A stretch of 64,000 bases of DNA from Mycoplasma zalophidermidis (GTDB taxonomy: Bacteria; Bacillota_I; Bacilli_A; Mycoplasmatales; Metamycoplasmataceae): positions 30,580 to 94,579 of the forward strand of contig NZ_JAHMHK010000003.1 of assembly GCF_018913985.1 (NCBI RefSeq), written 5' to 3'. Position numbers and translations under genes: made by a program. The notes beneath the pieces are model-generated. The model ran no database searches. It was given only the letters and a program-made list of their open reading frames with translations, and was not told the origin of the DNA. Position 1 is the first letter of the stretch. Each line of letters opens with the position of its first letter. Of this stretch, positions 43,831 to 55,700 are shown piece by piece.

Positions 43831-46019
43831 TAATTGGTACCTTCTTGACGTAGCAATCTAATTGACGGGTGATTTTTAGATAATGTTTTTTCTGAATTAG
43901 ATGAAACAAAACGAACGACTATTGTATCACCTCTAACTTCAAGAACAGTACCTTCGCCAAAATGCGTATGAGCAATAATGTCACCAACAACCATTGAACG
44001 ATTAATATCTTTGATTGATTTTTCATCAGTTAATTCGTTGAAATCTGTATCGATTATGTTTCTCTGCAGAATAAATTTATTAATATCTAGTCCAGTTTCC
44101 GCAATGAAGCGAGAAGGTTCTTTTTCAGTGTTAGTTCCTATTAGGTAGCCACGAGAATCAGAAATAAAAAGTCTCTGTTTAGCACGTGTTATACCGACAT
44201 AAGCAAGCCTTCTTTCTTCTTCGAGGTGTTCATGATTACTTGAATTTAATGCGCGATGATGAGGGAAAATTTGTTCTGACATACCAACCATAAAAATATT
44301 GTCAAATTCAAGACCCTTGGCTGAATGCACAGTCATTAGGGTAACATAGTTGGTTGAGTTATCATAATCATCACCAGCCGATAATAGGGAAACAAATTCT
44401 AAATAGTCTTTGATATTTTTACCTTTATTATTGTTTTCTCAGTTTTTGATGGAACGGATTAGTTCATTAACGTTATCTTTACCAGTTCCTTTCAATGTAA
44501 CATCAGTAGCTAAGTAATCAAAGTAACCAATAGTTGTTAAAAATTTTTCTAATACTAGGTGAATGGTATTTGTTTTTAGAGCCATACGGTATTTATTGAC
44601 TGTCGACATTAAACGGGCAACATTCATCTTAACTTCATTGGTAGCAGGCAATTCTTTAACGTAAGTATTAAGTACTTCATAAAGACTTAACGACTTAGAT
44701 TCAGCAAACTTTTGAAGATTAGATAGTGTTTGTTTACCTATTTTTCTTGCCGGAGTATTAATAATCCTTAACAAAGATAAGTCTAACCCATCATAAATTA
44801 AACGCAAGTAAGCTAAAGCATCTTTAATTTCTTTGCGCTGGAAAAATTTTTGACCATTGAAAATTTTATGGTTTATGTTCTCTTTAATTAATTCTTCTTC
44901 AAATGGTCTTGAATAATAATTTGAACGGTAGAATATTGCAATATTTTTAAGTTGAATTTTTTGTTTTTTCAAACGGTTAATTGTTTGGACAACCCATCTG
45001 GCCTCTGCTTCATTGCTAAAAGCATGCATATATTCAATAGGTTCGCCTTTTTCGTTGTTTGTAATTAAGTCTTTGCTAAATCTGTTCTTGTTATACTTAA
45101 TTAGATTGTTAGCAGCATCAAGTATAGTTTGTGTTGAGCGGTAATTTTCATTTAGAATTATTGTTTTTGTATTTGCAAAATCTCTATCAAAATTCAATAT
45201 TAAATTAACATCAGCACCACGTCATGTATATATTGTTTGATCAGGATCACCCACAATTGTTAATTGTGTGTCAGGACTTGTTAATCTTTTGACTATTTCG
45301 TATTGCATACGAGATGTATCTTGAAATTCATCCACCATAATGTATGAATAATTATTTGCTCAAATTTTTGCAATATCAGGTTTATTAACAAATAAATTAT
45401 GAACTTTAATGATTAAATCATCAAAATCCAAACTTTTTTGATTTTGTAAATATTCATTATAGCGTGTAAAAATTTTACCAATTGCCTCATTAATGGTTTG
45501 GTCTTCAGGAGAATCATCATTTAATTCGTGAACTAGTTCGTCGGCGGTGTAATTTTTGTTTTTAGCTAACGAAATCATTTTTAAAATTTCACTGGAATTA
45601 AATGCACCATCTATTTCACCAAGCTGTAATTCACTAAAAATACGTTTCATAATTGTCTTTTGATCCACTGCATCAATAATTTGAAAATCATTGTCCAAAT
45701 TTAAATGAAATGCTTCTTTTCTTAAAATTCTAGAACATAGCGAGTGAAACGTTGAAACCTGAATTTTTGATGGTTCAACAGTTGTGTATTGTCTGATACG
45801 TTGACTCATTTCGTTTGCCGCTTTATTAGTGAACGTTAAGGCCAATATTTCAGCAGGAGCAATACCTAATTCATTGATTAAATAGGCAATTTTACGAGTT
45901 AAAACTCTGGTTTTACCTGATCCGGCACCAGCAATGATTCTTAATGGCCCATCGAAATATAATAAAGCTTCTTTTTGTTCTTTATTTAGGCCTTCTAGTA
46001 TTTGGGTAGTCTTATTCAT
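43830..46019 (-). CDS. pcrA: UvrD/PcrA-type DNA helicase
   Basis: SF1A 3'-5' helicase for repair and rolling-circle replication. The 729-residue protein has Q-motif LNKEQKEALLYFDGP, motif I AGAGSGKTR, motif Ia LTFTNKAANEM, motif II VDEFQDTS, motif III GDPDQTIYTWRGAD, motif IV FYRSN, motif V VTLMTVHSAKGLEF and motif VI EERRLAYVGITRAK. Three UGA-Trp codons join the pieces. The C-terminal tail with HTHFGEGTVLEVRGD is the RNA-polymerase-binding Tudor-like end of PcrA. Overlaps both neighbours (8 nt with the RDD gene). Confidence 0.96.
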
Positions 46020-46683
46020 GTTCCTCCTCGTGAAAAATGATTTCAGTTTTCTTAACTTGATGCGGTATTAGTTTTATTTCATCCATCTTTTGTGAAACGG
46101 TGTAGTGTTTTATATATACGATTCTAAATCCTAGAATTCGGTCATAAACACCTCGTCTATTTTTCGATGCCAAGATAAAACAGTAATTTAAAAGATTTAT
46201 AATTGACCAAAACCCAGATAATGTTGCGATAATTCTACCTATAAATCTCAGATTTAATGGTAAATTTGGGTCATTTATAAAGTTTGAAATATCCTTAAGT
46301 GATGATATAAAATCTATTTGGTAAGGCATTACACCACATATAAATAGCAAAGTAATTAATGAATACAAACCTCAGCTAGGGACATTCGTTCTCAAAATAT
46401 TGAGAATTTTTTTGGTTGGTTTAGTATTCAGTATTTGAATTCTTAATATTATTTGACCCAGACTACGACCATTCCAAAAATATGGAATCATAATAAATAA
46501 TGAATAATTAATTAACAACCCCATAACCAAAAAACTATATCAATCTACGACAGTTAGTTTTTGGTGTGAGATTATAAATGATTTGTATAGAAGAATTAAA
46601 AATGTAGAAAATAAACAAAAATCAATTATATTGGAAGCAAAACGATGCCAAAATGTAACATTTTTATGAAGTAATTTCGTCAT
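46012..46683 (-). CDS. RDD-family membrane protein
   Basis: Four- to five-helix membrane protein of unknown role; RDD proteins are proposed ion or osmolyte transporters. The 223-residue product starts MTKLLHKNVTFWHRFASNII, where RFASNIID carries the Arg-Asp pair that names the family, and shows FWNGRSLGQIILRIQIL, the second family block. Hydrophobic helices sit near residues 18-40, 60-80, 105-125 and 155-180. The stop overlaps the pcrA start by 8 nt; the ATG overlaps the stop of the glycosyltransferase gene. Confidence 0.85.
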
Positions 46684-47696
46684 TATAGAGATTTATAAAC
46701 AGGTTCAGTTTTTTTAAATTCAGGTAGTTTCTTTAAATATGTTGATTCAGGGTTTTGAGTATTTAGATAAATGTTGGTTAAAAATACTTGCGGATTCTCA
46801 TTGTGATATTTCGTTAAATATTTTTGTAAATCCTCTAAATATTTATTAGCTCTTTTCTCTGAGAAATCACTACGAGATTCAAATATGTATTGTAAAACTT
46901 TAAATACAGAGAATTCTCATGAATCTAAGAATCCTGCCAAGACTATTTGCAAGAAATATAATTGAGCATATGCTAGTTCTTGAGTTAACTTGGTATTGGT
47001 TGTTTGAAGATAATTTTCAATTATTCTAAATTGAGCAACAAAATTTCTCGGTGTAAATCAAGTGGCTGAAGAAATATTTTCTTTAACTAATTGAATATTC
47101 CAAAATTGATATGTAGTTGCATTAACCAACATAAAATACAATAATTCAGTAGCAAATTTTGTATCATTAAGTTCTTTGACTCGATATTTAGCAAATTGTT
47201 CAATAAATGATTTATTGAAAATTTTGTTAAAGATAAATGGAAAAGAATATGCTACAAATTTAGGGTTTGAATTGATATTAAATAAAACATCAGACTCTAA
47301 TCTAGCCATAGGTTTTCATTTAATCGATCCTGTTAATATAGGTTTAAATTCAATAATATCGGCTTGAACATCATTAAGTTTGTTCGTTACTCTTCTAACA
47401 AAATTTTTCTTAATCACTGCGTCGGCATTCAAAACATATACGTAATTATTTTTGACTAAATGCAATGCCGCAACTATGTCACTTTGAATACTTTTACGTT
47501 TTGTATTCACTATAAACTTAAATCTCGAACCAAAAAACTGTAGAGCATTTTCAAGAATTTGATACATCTTTTTAGATGGTTTCGTAATAACACAAATTGT
47601 TTCAAAATCTTGATTATCCTGTATCTTTAATGTTTCTAAAAGATAATCTAATTCCTTTCAATCATTGATTGCTGGGGTAATAATTGATAATTTCAT
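46683..47696 (-). CDS. Glycosyltransferase family 2-like protein
   Basis: GT-A fold enzyme expected to add a sugar to a lipid or protein at the inner membrane face. The 337-residue protein starts MKLSIITPAIND, followed by LLETLKIQDNQDFE and VYVLNADAVIKKNFV, where NADA stands in place of the usual DxD metal motif. No membrane helix is obvious. The C-terminal 150 residues are helical and not recognised. Substrate unknown. It follows asnS by 9 nt and overlaps the RDD gene (TAATG). Confidence 0.8.
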
Positions 47697-47705
47697 TTTT
47701 GCTCC

Positions 47706-49067
47706 TTACATTTTAATATTCCCTGAGGTACGTGGATATGGAATAACATCTCTAATATTGTCCATTCCTGTTACATACATTACCAATCTTTCAAATCCAA
47801 TTCCAAAACCGCTTGATCCGCAGTCTCCGAAACGTCTTAAATCAAGATATCACTGTAATTCCTCTTGATTGATTCCCACTTCTTTAGTTCTTTCAAGTAA
47901 TTTATCATAAATAACTTCACGTTGGCTTCCACCCACTAACTCACCGATACCAGGAACTAATAAATCAAATGATGCGACAGTATTACCGTCGGGATTTTGA
48001 TGCATATAGAATGCTTTAAATTCTTTAGGGAAGTTAATAACTGCCACCGGACCATTAAAAACTTGTTCTGCTAAATATCTTTCATGTTCAGTTCCAAAAT
48101 CCAAGCCGAATTCAATATTTTGTTCTTCAAATCTATCTTTTACTTTGTTTAATTCTATTAGTGCATCTCTATAATCTATAACGCTTAATTTTGTGTTAAT
48201 AAAACTATATAATCTAGTTAATAAGTTTTGATCAACGTTTTTAGATAAATAATTGAATTCATTTGGATGTTTTTCGATCGTTCTTTTAATTACTGTTTTT
48301 AAACAATCATCTGCTAAATTGATAATGTCTTTTAAGTCAGCAAAAGCCATTTCGGGTTCAATCATTCAAAATTCAGCTGCGTGTTTTTTCGTGTTAGAGT
48401 GTTCAGCTCTGAAAGTTGGTGCAAACGTATAAACTTTTTTAAATCCAACTACATAACTTTCGGCGTGTAATTGACCAGTAACTCCCAAAGTCGGCTTTCT
48501 ATCATCACCGAAAAATGGATTTTTAAAATTTGAATCAGAAACCTCAAATGTTTCTCCTGCTCCTTCGCCATCGTTAGAAGTAATAATTGGGGCGTTAAAG
48601 TATAAAAATCCGTTTTCATTGAAATAGTTATGCATTTCTAATGCCAATGCTGATCTAATAATCATTGTAGTTTTAATGATGTTTGTTCTGTGTCTTAAAT
48701 GAGGTATTTCTCTTAAAGTTTCAAGATTTATTGATTGTTTTTGAATTGGGTAATCCAAATCAGTATCTCTTAAAACATTGATTTTTGATGCAATAACTTC
48801 TAGTGGCTGAGGTGCATTGGGTGTTAGTGATACAGTTCCTTCGATAGCAACCGCAGCACCAATATGTATTTGGTCTAATTCTTCAAAATCGAATTCTTCT
48901 CCTTTGAATATTACTTGCAAGTTATTTACAGTTGAACCGTCATTTAATTCGATAAAACGAATTTTTTTGTTACCACGGCTAGCCGAAACTCAAGCACTCA
49001 TAGTAATTTGTTTATTGCTAAATTTATCTGGTTTTTCTAAAAATTCTCTTATTGAGTATTTATCCAT
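47706..49067 (-). CDS. asnS: Asparaginyl-tRNA synthetase
   Basis: Charges tRNA-Asn directly, so no Asp-to-Asn amidation is needed. The 453-residue class II enzyme has an OB-fold anticodon domain ([24 protein letters not shown]), motif 2 [20 protein letters not shown], a [10 protein letters not shown] block and motif 3 [18 protein letters not shown]. One UGA-Trp each at EFWM and LQWYLD. It leads a six-gene transcript: asnS-GT2-RDD-pcrA-42157-degV. Confidence 0.97.
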
Positions 49068-49251
49068 AATTCACTTCCTTAAAATGTTGTGTGATTTATT
49101 TAAATTTAATATTCTAATTTAATTAATAATAAGTTAAATTATAACATAATATATAATTGCATTTTTTATAGATTGTGTGGTTTAATTATTTTTTTAAATG
49201 GCTTTTAACTTCATGAATTTATAATCGTGTAAATTCGTAAAATTTGGAAAT

Positions 49252-49283
49252 AAAAAATAAAATCTAAGTAACCTCAGATTTTA
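49252..49283 (-). terminator. Terminator after mgtE
   Basis: On the minus strand AAAATCTGAG pairs with CTTAGATTTT (one G-U) around GTTA, followed by ATTTTTTATTT, 7 nt past the mgtE stop. Confidence 0.85.
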
Positions 49284-49289
49284 AATTTA

Positions 49290-50732
49290 TTAATGAATGA
49301 AAATATTTAAAAAGCCTATTGTGACTCCAAACACAATTAATGATGTTATAAGTTCAGCGAATGCATTCAACATTACTAATGAACTATTTGAAGGATCTTT
49401 GTGATGTTTAACATATAAAATAGGTATTAAAGCTGAAATAAATGAAAGTAAAGTCATGGCAATTAATAATGAAAAACTTGAACCAATTATTATTGCTCAT
49501 GATGCTTTTGCCTTGTTTAATAAATCCCCTGTTGAAGCTAAAAATATAGATAATCTGCCAACATTAATTAGTGCTAAGGATAATCCCAGCATTAAACCAA
49601 CAATAGTTTCTTTTAGTATAACTTTACGGAAGTGTTTTGTTTCGACTATATCCATCGTTAATACACGTTTTATAGTTATATTCGTCTGAGTACTACCGTT
49701 TCTAGCGACAGTATTTATTGTTGTTATAAACACTAAAAACGATAGGAATAAAGATATTGAAATTACAGTTGTTTGAAGTTCTCTAAATACTTCTTTAAAG
49801 AGGAAAAACCCAGCTATTTCTAATATAGTAGAGAATAAAAGTATTATTACACCCCATAGTATTCTGTGTTTAAGCAATTTATATCATGGGGTTTTTAAAT
49901 AGTCATCAGCTTCTGAGCCTTTAGAACTAATTCCTGCCATTTTATATAAATCATCAGTAGCAGCATCATGAATAACATCAATCACATCATCACTTGTTAT
50001 CATTCCAATTAATCTTTTATCTTGATTAATTACCGGCAGAACTGACATATCGTGTTCACTGAAAATTTTGGCCGCATCTTCTTGTTTATCGCTGGCCATA
50101 ATTGAAGTCACAGGTGAATAAATGTTATCAATTTTATCGCTACTTTTAGCAAAGATAATTTCTTCTAAAGTTAATACACCAAGTAATTTTTGAGTTGCAT
50201 CTACCACATAGTAATAATGAACTAATTCTGCTCGATTTTTAGAGTAGTCTTTTTTAATTTTGTATAGTGCTTGTTCACATGTATAAGTATTTTGAATAAA
50301 TGAAATATCTATACTCATTATGCTTCCAACTTCATCGTCAGCATAACTTAAAATTTTATTTATTTCATTTCTTTTATCTTGAGGTGTATAGGCAATAATT
50401 TTGCTTGTTACATTCGCCGGCAATTCCTCAAGAACATCGGCTAGCTCATCGCTTTGTAATTCTTGAAGCATTTTCATGCTTCATTCCTCATTAAAATCAA
50501 GTGCAAGTTCCTTTTGTTGCTCAGTTTCTAAAAATGAAAAAACATCTGCCGCATCTTCGGTTTTAAGTAATCTTAAAAATGCGATTTGTTCTTCTTTAGA
50601 AAATTCTCCTAATGTGTCAGCAATATCTGCGTTTGGTATTTCATCAATCAGCGAATATGCCTGTTTATTGTTTTTGTTTTCAATAATTTCTTTAATTTTT
50701 GAAAAAAGCTGTTCTTCCTGTATATCTGTCAT
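49290..50732 (-). CDS. mgtE: Magnesium transporter MgtE
   Basis: Mg2+ channel of the inner membrane gated by its own cytosolic Mg2+ sensor. The 480-residue protein has the N-domain (ADIADTLGEFSKEEQIAFLR), two CBS domains (SIMSIDISFIQNTYTCEQAL and VTSIMASDKQEDAAKIF with VLPVINQDKRLIGMIT), a connecting helix (AATDDLYKMAGIS) and five membrane helices ending in FGVTIGFLNIFIH. The pore signature region is LKETIVGLMLGLSLALINVG. It starts 1 nt after cdaA. Confidence 0.95.
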
Positions 50733-50733
50733 T

Positions 50734-51327
50734 TTAGTCCTTTAAATATTTAATTAATTGTTCTTGAAATTGTTCTATTCTTATTTTGAAAAATGTACCA
50801 TTTTTTACAAATTTAACATCGCCGGTTTCCTCACTAACGATGATAGTTAAAGCATCACAAACTTCACTAATACCCATTGCTGCACGGTGGCGCGCTCCAT
50901 AATGGTTATCAATTGATTTTTTTGATATTTTGTAAAAAGTTGCTGCATAGTGAATTTTGTTATCGCGTATAATTACTGCCCCATCATGAAGTGGTGATTC
51001 TTTGTTAAAAATCGAAATCAGTAGTGAAGATGATATATTAGCATTTAAAATGATTCCATCCGTACGTAACCTGTCTAAATTATCGCTATTTTCGATAGTA
51101 ATCAATGCTCCAATTTTATTTTTAGAAAAATGTTCAACTGCTTCTCTTAGTTGATTAATCAATCTAATTTGTGAGCTACTTCCCATCTTGTCATATCTTC
51201 TTTTACCCAGTTTGCTTTTAATTGCGCTAACTGTACCAGGCAAAATTGATAATAAAATAGAAATAACCACTAAACATAGAACAATGTATAAAATGATATC
51301 ATTTGGTGTTATTTTGGTTATTCCCAT
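50734..51327 (-). CDS. cdaA: Diadenylate cyclase, CdaM/CdaA type
   Basis: Makes the second messenger c-di-AMP from ATP, controlling potassium and osmotic balance. The 197-residue protein has one N-terminal membrane helix (about residues 9-33), then the DAC domain: GALITIE, DGIILNANIS, the catalytic SPLHDGAVII (DGA motif), HYGARHRAAMG (RHR motif) and VSEETGDVKFVKNG. A single helix before the DAC domain is the mycoplasma CdaM layout. The ATG at 51327 follows GGAGGACA at the end of the previous gene; longer in-frame starts lack a ribosome site. Confidence 0.95.
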   Translation of the reverse strand: MGITKITPNDIILYIVLCLVVISILLSILPGTVSAIKSKLGKRRYDKMGSSSQIRLINQLREAVEHFSKNKIGALITIENSDNLDRLRTDGIILNANISSSLLISIFNKESPLHDGAVIIRDNKIHYAATFYKISKKSIDNHYGARHRAAMGISEVCDALTIIVSEETGDVKFVKNGTFFKIRIEQFQEQLIKYLKD

Positions 51328-51329
51328 AT

Positions 51330-51629
51330 TTATTGTCCTCCATTCCCGATTAAAATCGCAATGGCTAGACATAATATGATTAATGCTATAGATGCTACAA
51401 TAGCTAAAATTTTTGCTCATTTAAGTTTTTTGTATGTGTTCAAATCAATAACTTTTTTATTTAGCAAACATTGTTCATTCGAGCAAATACTTTCCTTCAT
51501 TGAATCATCGGAAACTAAGGCCGGGTTAGCCAAAATTAATTTGTTTTCTTCGTATTGTTCTATTAAAAATTCTCTTCTTTTTTGAATTCTTTGTTCACAA
51601 ATTAACGGATCTCTTTCAATTGTTGCCAT
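51330..51629 (-). CDS. Small tail-anchored membrane protein upstream of cdaA
   Basis: Not recognised. The 99-residue protein has a charged, soluble N-terminal 68 residues (IERDPLICEQRIQKRREFLI), three Cys and one C-terminal membrane helix (WAKILAIVASIALIILCLAI) ending IGNGGQ. The GGAGGACA of its last codons is the ribosome site of cdaA, so the two are translated together. Its job may be to hold or tune CdaA in the way CdaR does elsewhere; this is inference. One UGA-Trp separates the soluble part from the helix. Confidence 0.75.
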
Positions 51630-51810
51630 AATACCTCCTATTTGATGTATATATTATATACTAGTGATAAAAATTTGATATTAATTGGTTAATTTTATGT
51701 AGTTTTTTATAATCATTTTCAAAAAAAGATTATCTTTTCTGACTATTTTTCTATTGTTTTAGCAAAATTACTGAACGATACAATGACATATAGCATTATG
51801 AAAAGAGTTG

Positions 51811-51816
51811 TATAAT
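51811..51816 (+). promoter_or_regulatory. -10 box giving a leaderless comEB mRNA
   Basis: TATAAT ends 6 nt before the ATG at 51823, with no ribosome site. Transcription would start at or next to the A of the start codon. Confidence 0.6.
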
Positions 51817-51822
51817 ACTAAC

Positions 51823-52314
51823 ATGAAAAAAGAATCACTATATTGAAACGGTTACTTTATGGCTTTGGCCAAGGTGTCCGCTCTAAGGTCAAAAGACCCA
51901 AGCACGCAAGTTGGAGCTTGCATAATTGATAAAGATCGCAAAATTGTAGGTTTAGGTTATAATGGAATGCCTTTAGGTATTGATGATGCTTTTCCATGAG
52001 ATAGAAAAGCAGATCATACAAAAGAAACCAAGTACCCTTACGTTGTTCATGCTGAAGTAAATGCGATTTTAAATGCTTTTGGAAAAACAAAGAATGCAAC
52101 TCTTTTTACTTCCTTATACCCATGTTCAAACTGTGCCAAAACAATTGTACAAGCTGGTATAACAACCATTATTTATGAAAGCGATAAATATCACGAGACT
52201 GAAGATGGTGAAATTGCTCGTTCAATTTTAACAAAGTGCAATATTGAATGTATCCAACTAGATATTGAAACGAATGTTGAAGTCACTGTCGGTGACAAAA
52301 CATTTTCTGCTTAA
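51823..52314 (+). CDS. Deoxycytidylate (dCMP) deaminase-like protein
   Basis: Converts dCMP to dUMP, supplying dTMP synthesis; the family also includes ComEB. The 163-residue protein has the zinc site HAEVNAI (His and catalytic Glu) and PCSNCAK (two Cys), plus [12 protein letters not shown] and [15 protein letters not shown] at the substrate site. It is broken by two early UGA-Trp codons and is easily missed in the standard code. Its promoter suggests a leaderless message. Stands alone between two terminators. Confidence 0.93.
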
Positions 52315-52323
52315 ACGCTATAT

Positions 52324-52346
52324 TAAAACCATTTTTGGTTTTTTTA
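52324..52346 (+). terminator. Terminator after the dCMP deaminase gene
   Basis: AAAACC and GGTTTT pair around ATTTTT with a T tail, 10 nt past the stop. Confidence 0.85.
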
Positions 52347-52700
52347 ACCTCATAATCAATTTGAATATTCCAATAAATAAAAATATATGGTATTCTTTCC
52401 ATAAAATTTTTAAATAATATAATAATCACTCGCTAATTACTCCATTAATAAGTATAATAATATTGTAACAATACTTAAAAGGTAATGTTGCGAATCATAA
52501 AATATAAATAAGTTTAAAATATCATTTTTTTATCCAATTAAACACACTAACCCCATTAGTGTGAAACTCAATTTTATATAATCTAAACGCACAAAAGTGC
52601 GTTTTCTTTTGTTTTTTTTTCATAAATTTTAACGCATGTATGTATTTAATATTAAATTTTAATTTTATAATATAATACGCATATTAAATATGGAGATAAT
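52347..52700 (+). other. Non-coding gap with two hairpins
   Basis: No gene fits in these 354 nt. CACACTAA/TTAGTGTG (around 52545-52563) forms a perfect hairpin without T run. A second one (52585-52604) is a terminator. The part before the hydrolase ATG holds a TATAAT-like box (52669) and a GGAG ribosome site. A short RNA ending at the terminator is possible. Confidence 0.5.
52585..52620 (+). terminator. Orphan terminator hairpin
   Basis: AAACGCAC and GTGCGTTT pair around AAAA, followed by TCTTTTG and T9. It has no gene ending directly before it; the deaminase gene already has its own terminator 250 nt upstream. Confidence 0.75.
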
Positions 52701-55700
52701 ATGAAAGTAAGAATTAAGAAAACAATCATTATTTTGTCTAGTGCTTTAATAGGAACTGTTGCTTTAGCAACAGGACTAAGTTTAATCCCCACTAAGGACA
52801 AGCAAGTAAAAAAATCAAGCGAAATAAACAAAAAAAATGCCGCTGATACAATTACTAATATTCCAGATTTGCCTAAAAAACAAAAAACAGAAATAATTAA
52901 TCCTAACGTAGATATTAGTTCAATTAAACTTTCTAACCGCATTTTTTCTAAAAACGCAATTGAAGCAGATCAATCAATCAATTACTTAGCCATGGGAGAT
53001 TCAATCACAGCAGGTTTTGTGGCTACCTTAGATAAAGATTATTCTGGAAAATTTGAAAATGGCGAAGTAAGCGGTATTAGCTATCCAGCATATTTAGCTA
53101 ATTTTTTCAATAAAATTAAACGTTTAAATGCTTTTTCAAACCGAGCCGTTACCGGTTCTACATTTGCTGACTGAAACTTATTATTAAAATCGGAAGGCGA
53201 TGAATCCAAATTAAATGAAATTGAGTTGAAATTAGTTAAATTCAGATTTGGCGATGGTTGAAAAAATAAATATCAAAGTTTGGTCAATGATTTATCAAAA
53301 AGCAATTTAATTACAGTGTCATTGGGTGCGAATGACTTCTTACACGCCATTGGTGAAAGCGCTTCTAATTTACCACTAAACGAAATTGTAAAATTAATTA
53401 ATTCTAAACAAGTAAACTACTCATATATTTCTAGTTTAGTAAATGATTTATTCAATAATTTATTCAATAATATTCAAAAAAGACAAGAGGAATTTATTGA
53501 TAGAATTCAAAAGTTTGCACCTAATTCTAATATTAACTTTATAGGTTTCCCTACTCCATTAAACACAATTATGAATTTAGTTGATCGTCATATAAATAAA
53601 TATGATAAAGATGCTAAATTCAATTTAAGTACTATTTTACTAGACTTAATAAACAAGAAACTTAAATATACGGCCACAAAGAAAAATACATACTTCATCA
53701 ATCCATTTAACCATGATTACTGAGTAAAAAATGCTGAAATTTTAACTCCGTCACTATTTGATATACACCCAGGTGAAAAAGGTTATAAAAAAATAGCTAT
53801 AGATTTATTTATTAAATTAATTTCAACGAATCGTAACGCTAAAGAATTTTATAAACATAATATAAATTTTGGTTCAACATATCTTAATAGCGATCAAGAT
53901 TCATTTTTAACTCAAATTAAATTAGATAAAGACCCATACCAAGTTATTAATGAAGTTTTTGGAGATGATTTAGATAAATTTCTACTTACCGAAGATAAAC
54001 AATATTTAACTCTTAAAAATGAAAACAAATTTAATGAAAAAAACTATTTTAATCGTGTGCTTGACAATGTCGGATTGGATGAAATTGTTTTTGATAAGGT
54101 ATTACCAAACTTTTTTGAGTCTGACTTTTATCATAAAATTGACCCACAAAATACATTAAAGAATTTCTTAAAAAGAGATAACAATAAAAATTTATCAAGT
54201 CTTAAACATTGATTCAAAGATTCAAAAATAATCCCAAATTTATTAAAAAACGCTGAAGAAACATTCAAAAATTATGATTGAGATAATGATGGTAAACCAG
54301 GGGCAAAAGATAATAAAATCACCTATTTAATTGAAGCATTTAAAAAAGAATTATCAAACGAACCTAAAATAATCAATTTAATTTTTACATTGACGCAAAC
54401 AACTGTTTTTAAAGATAATTTGATTGAATTCAAAAACATTGTTAAAAACATTTTTACCAATGTTGTTAATTTAGATATTACTAAGAAAGAAATTTATAAA
54501 GGTATAGATTTAATTTACGATAAGGAATCATCTAAAATTGCGCCTTATATTAGCAAAAATGATTTAAAAAATCTTGCAAATTTAATTTTAAATTCAGAAA
54601 CTCTTAAAACCAATGTAGCTGATATTTTAGGAAACATTATCGAAGACAGCCCTAATTTTTCAAAAGCGAAATCATTCAAAGAATTATGATTTACATTTAT
54701 CAAAAATCCAAAAAATTCTGATTCGATACAAAATATTTTCCACCATATTACTAGCGATTTAATTAAAAAACCGGAATTTAAATTAATGCTTCGCAACTTA
54801 GTTCAAAACTTAACTATTAATTATCCAGAATATTTTAAAAATGTAGATATTAATAATTTAGCTGACTTAACGAATGAAATTTTAGAATTTTGAACTTCGA
54901 TTGATTCTGAATTAGGTATTAGTAAAGACATTACAACCGAATTAATAAATGAACTTAAATCTGATTTACCAAATAACTTCAATATAGGTCGTTTTGGTAA
55001 AAATGTAATTGAAAGACTGAAATCTAAATTTGATAAGGATAATTTAGAGTTAAATATTTTAAAATTAATAAAAAACGCATCTAAAATTAACCTTCCAAAA
55101 TATAAATTATCACTTCAAGCATTAACCAAAAACGTAATAAAAATTTCTACGAAAAATAAAGAACAAACAACTAAATTCTTTGCCTCAATTTATCAAACAT
55201 TAGGTACAGATATTCAAAAAATAATTAATGAAGATGATTTTTCAAGTTTAATTAACAAATTATTAAACGAACCAAAATTCGAAGACTTGATTGATAGTAT
55301 TATTGAAGATGTAACACAAATTAACAGCGATAAATTAGCCGCAGCAACATCGTTATTTGATTTACCAAAGATAATATTTGAAAATATTGAAAATTCACGC
55401 ACTCTAGATAATTTACTTCAACTTATTTCAAACTCTATAAGTTATCCTGAATTAAATTCAGTATTTTCTGAATTACAAAAAAAATTACCGAAAGATTATC
55501 AATCAATTAACACCGATACAATTCGTTCAATAATTAAACATACCATTACTTACCACGAATTAAAACCATTAATTGTAAGTTTTATTAAACACGGATTATT
55601 AAATACGAAAACTACCAAAGTAGACTTATCAACACCAACGACACTAGTTAAATACTGATTAGAAAATGATGGAGAAAAGCAAGCTGTCAAATTGAATTTA

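Noticed and set aside
50734..51420. Longer CdaA start at 51420
   Set aside because: The added residues come from another reading of the upstream gene; the ATG at 51327 with GGAGGACA gives the usual single-helix protein.
51857..52099. Minus-strand open frame opposite the dCMP deaminase
   Set aside because: The plus-strand frame with UGA as Trp contains the full deaminase zinc motifs; the reverse frame is His/Leu-rich noise.
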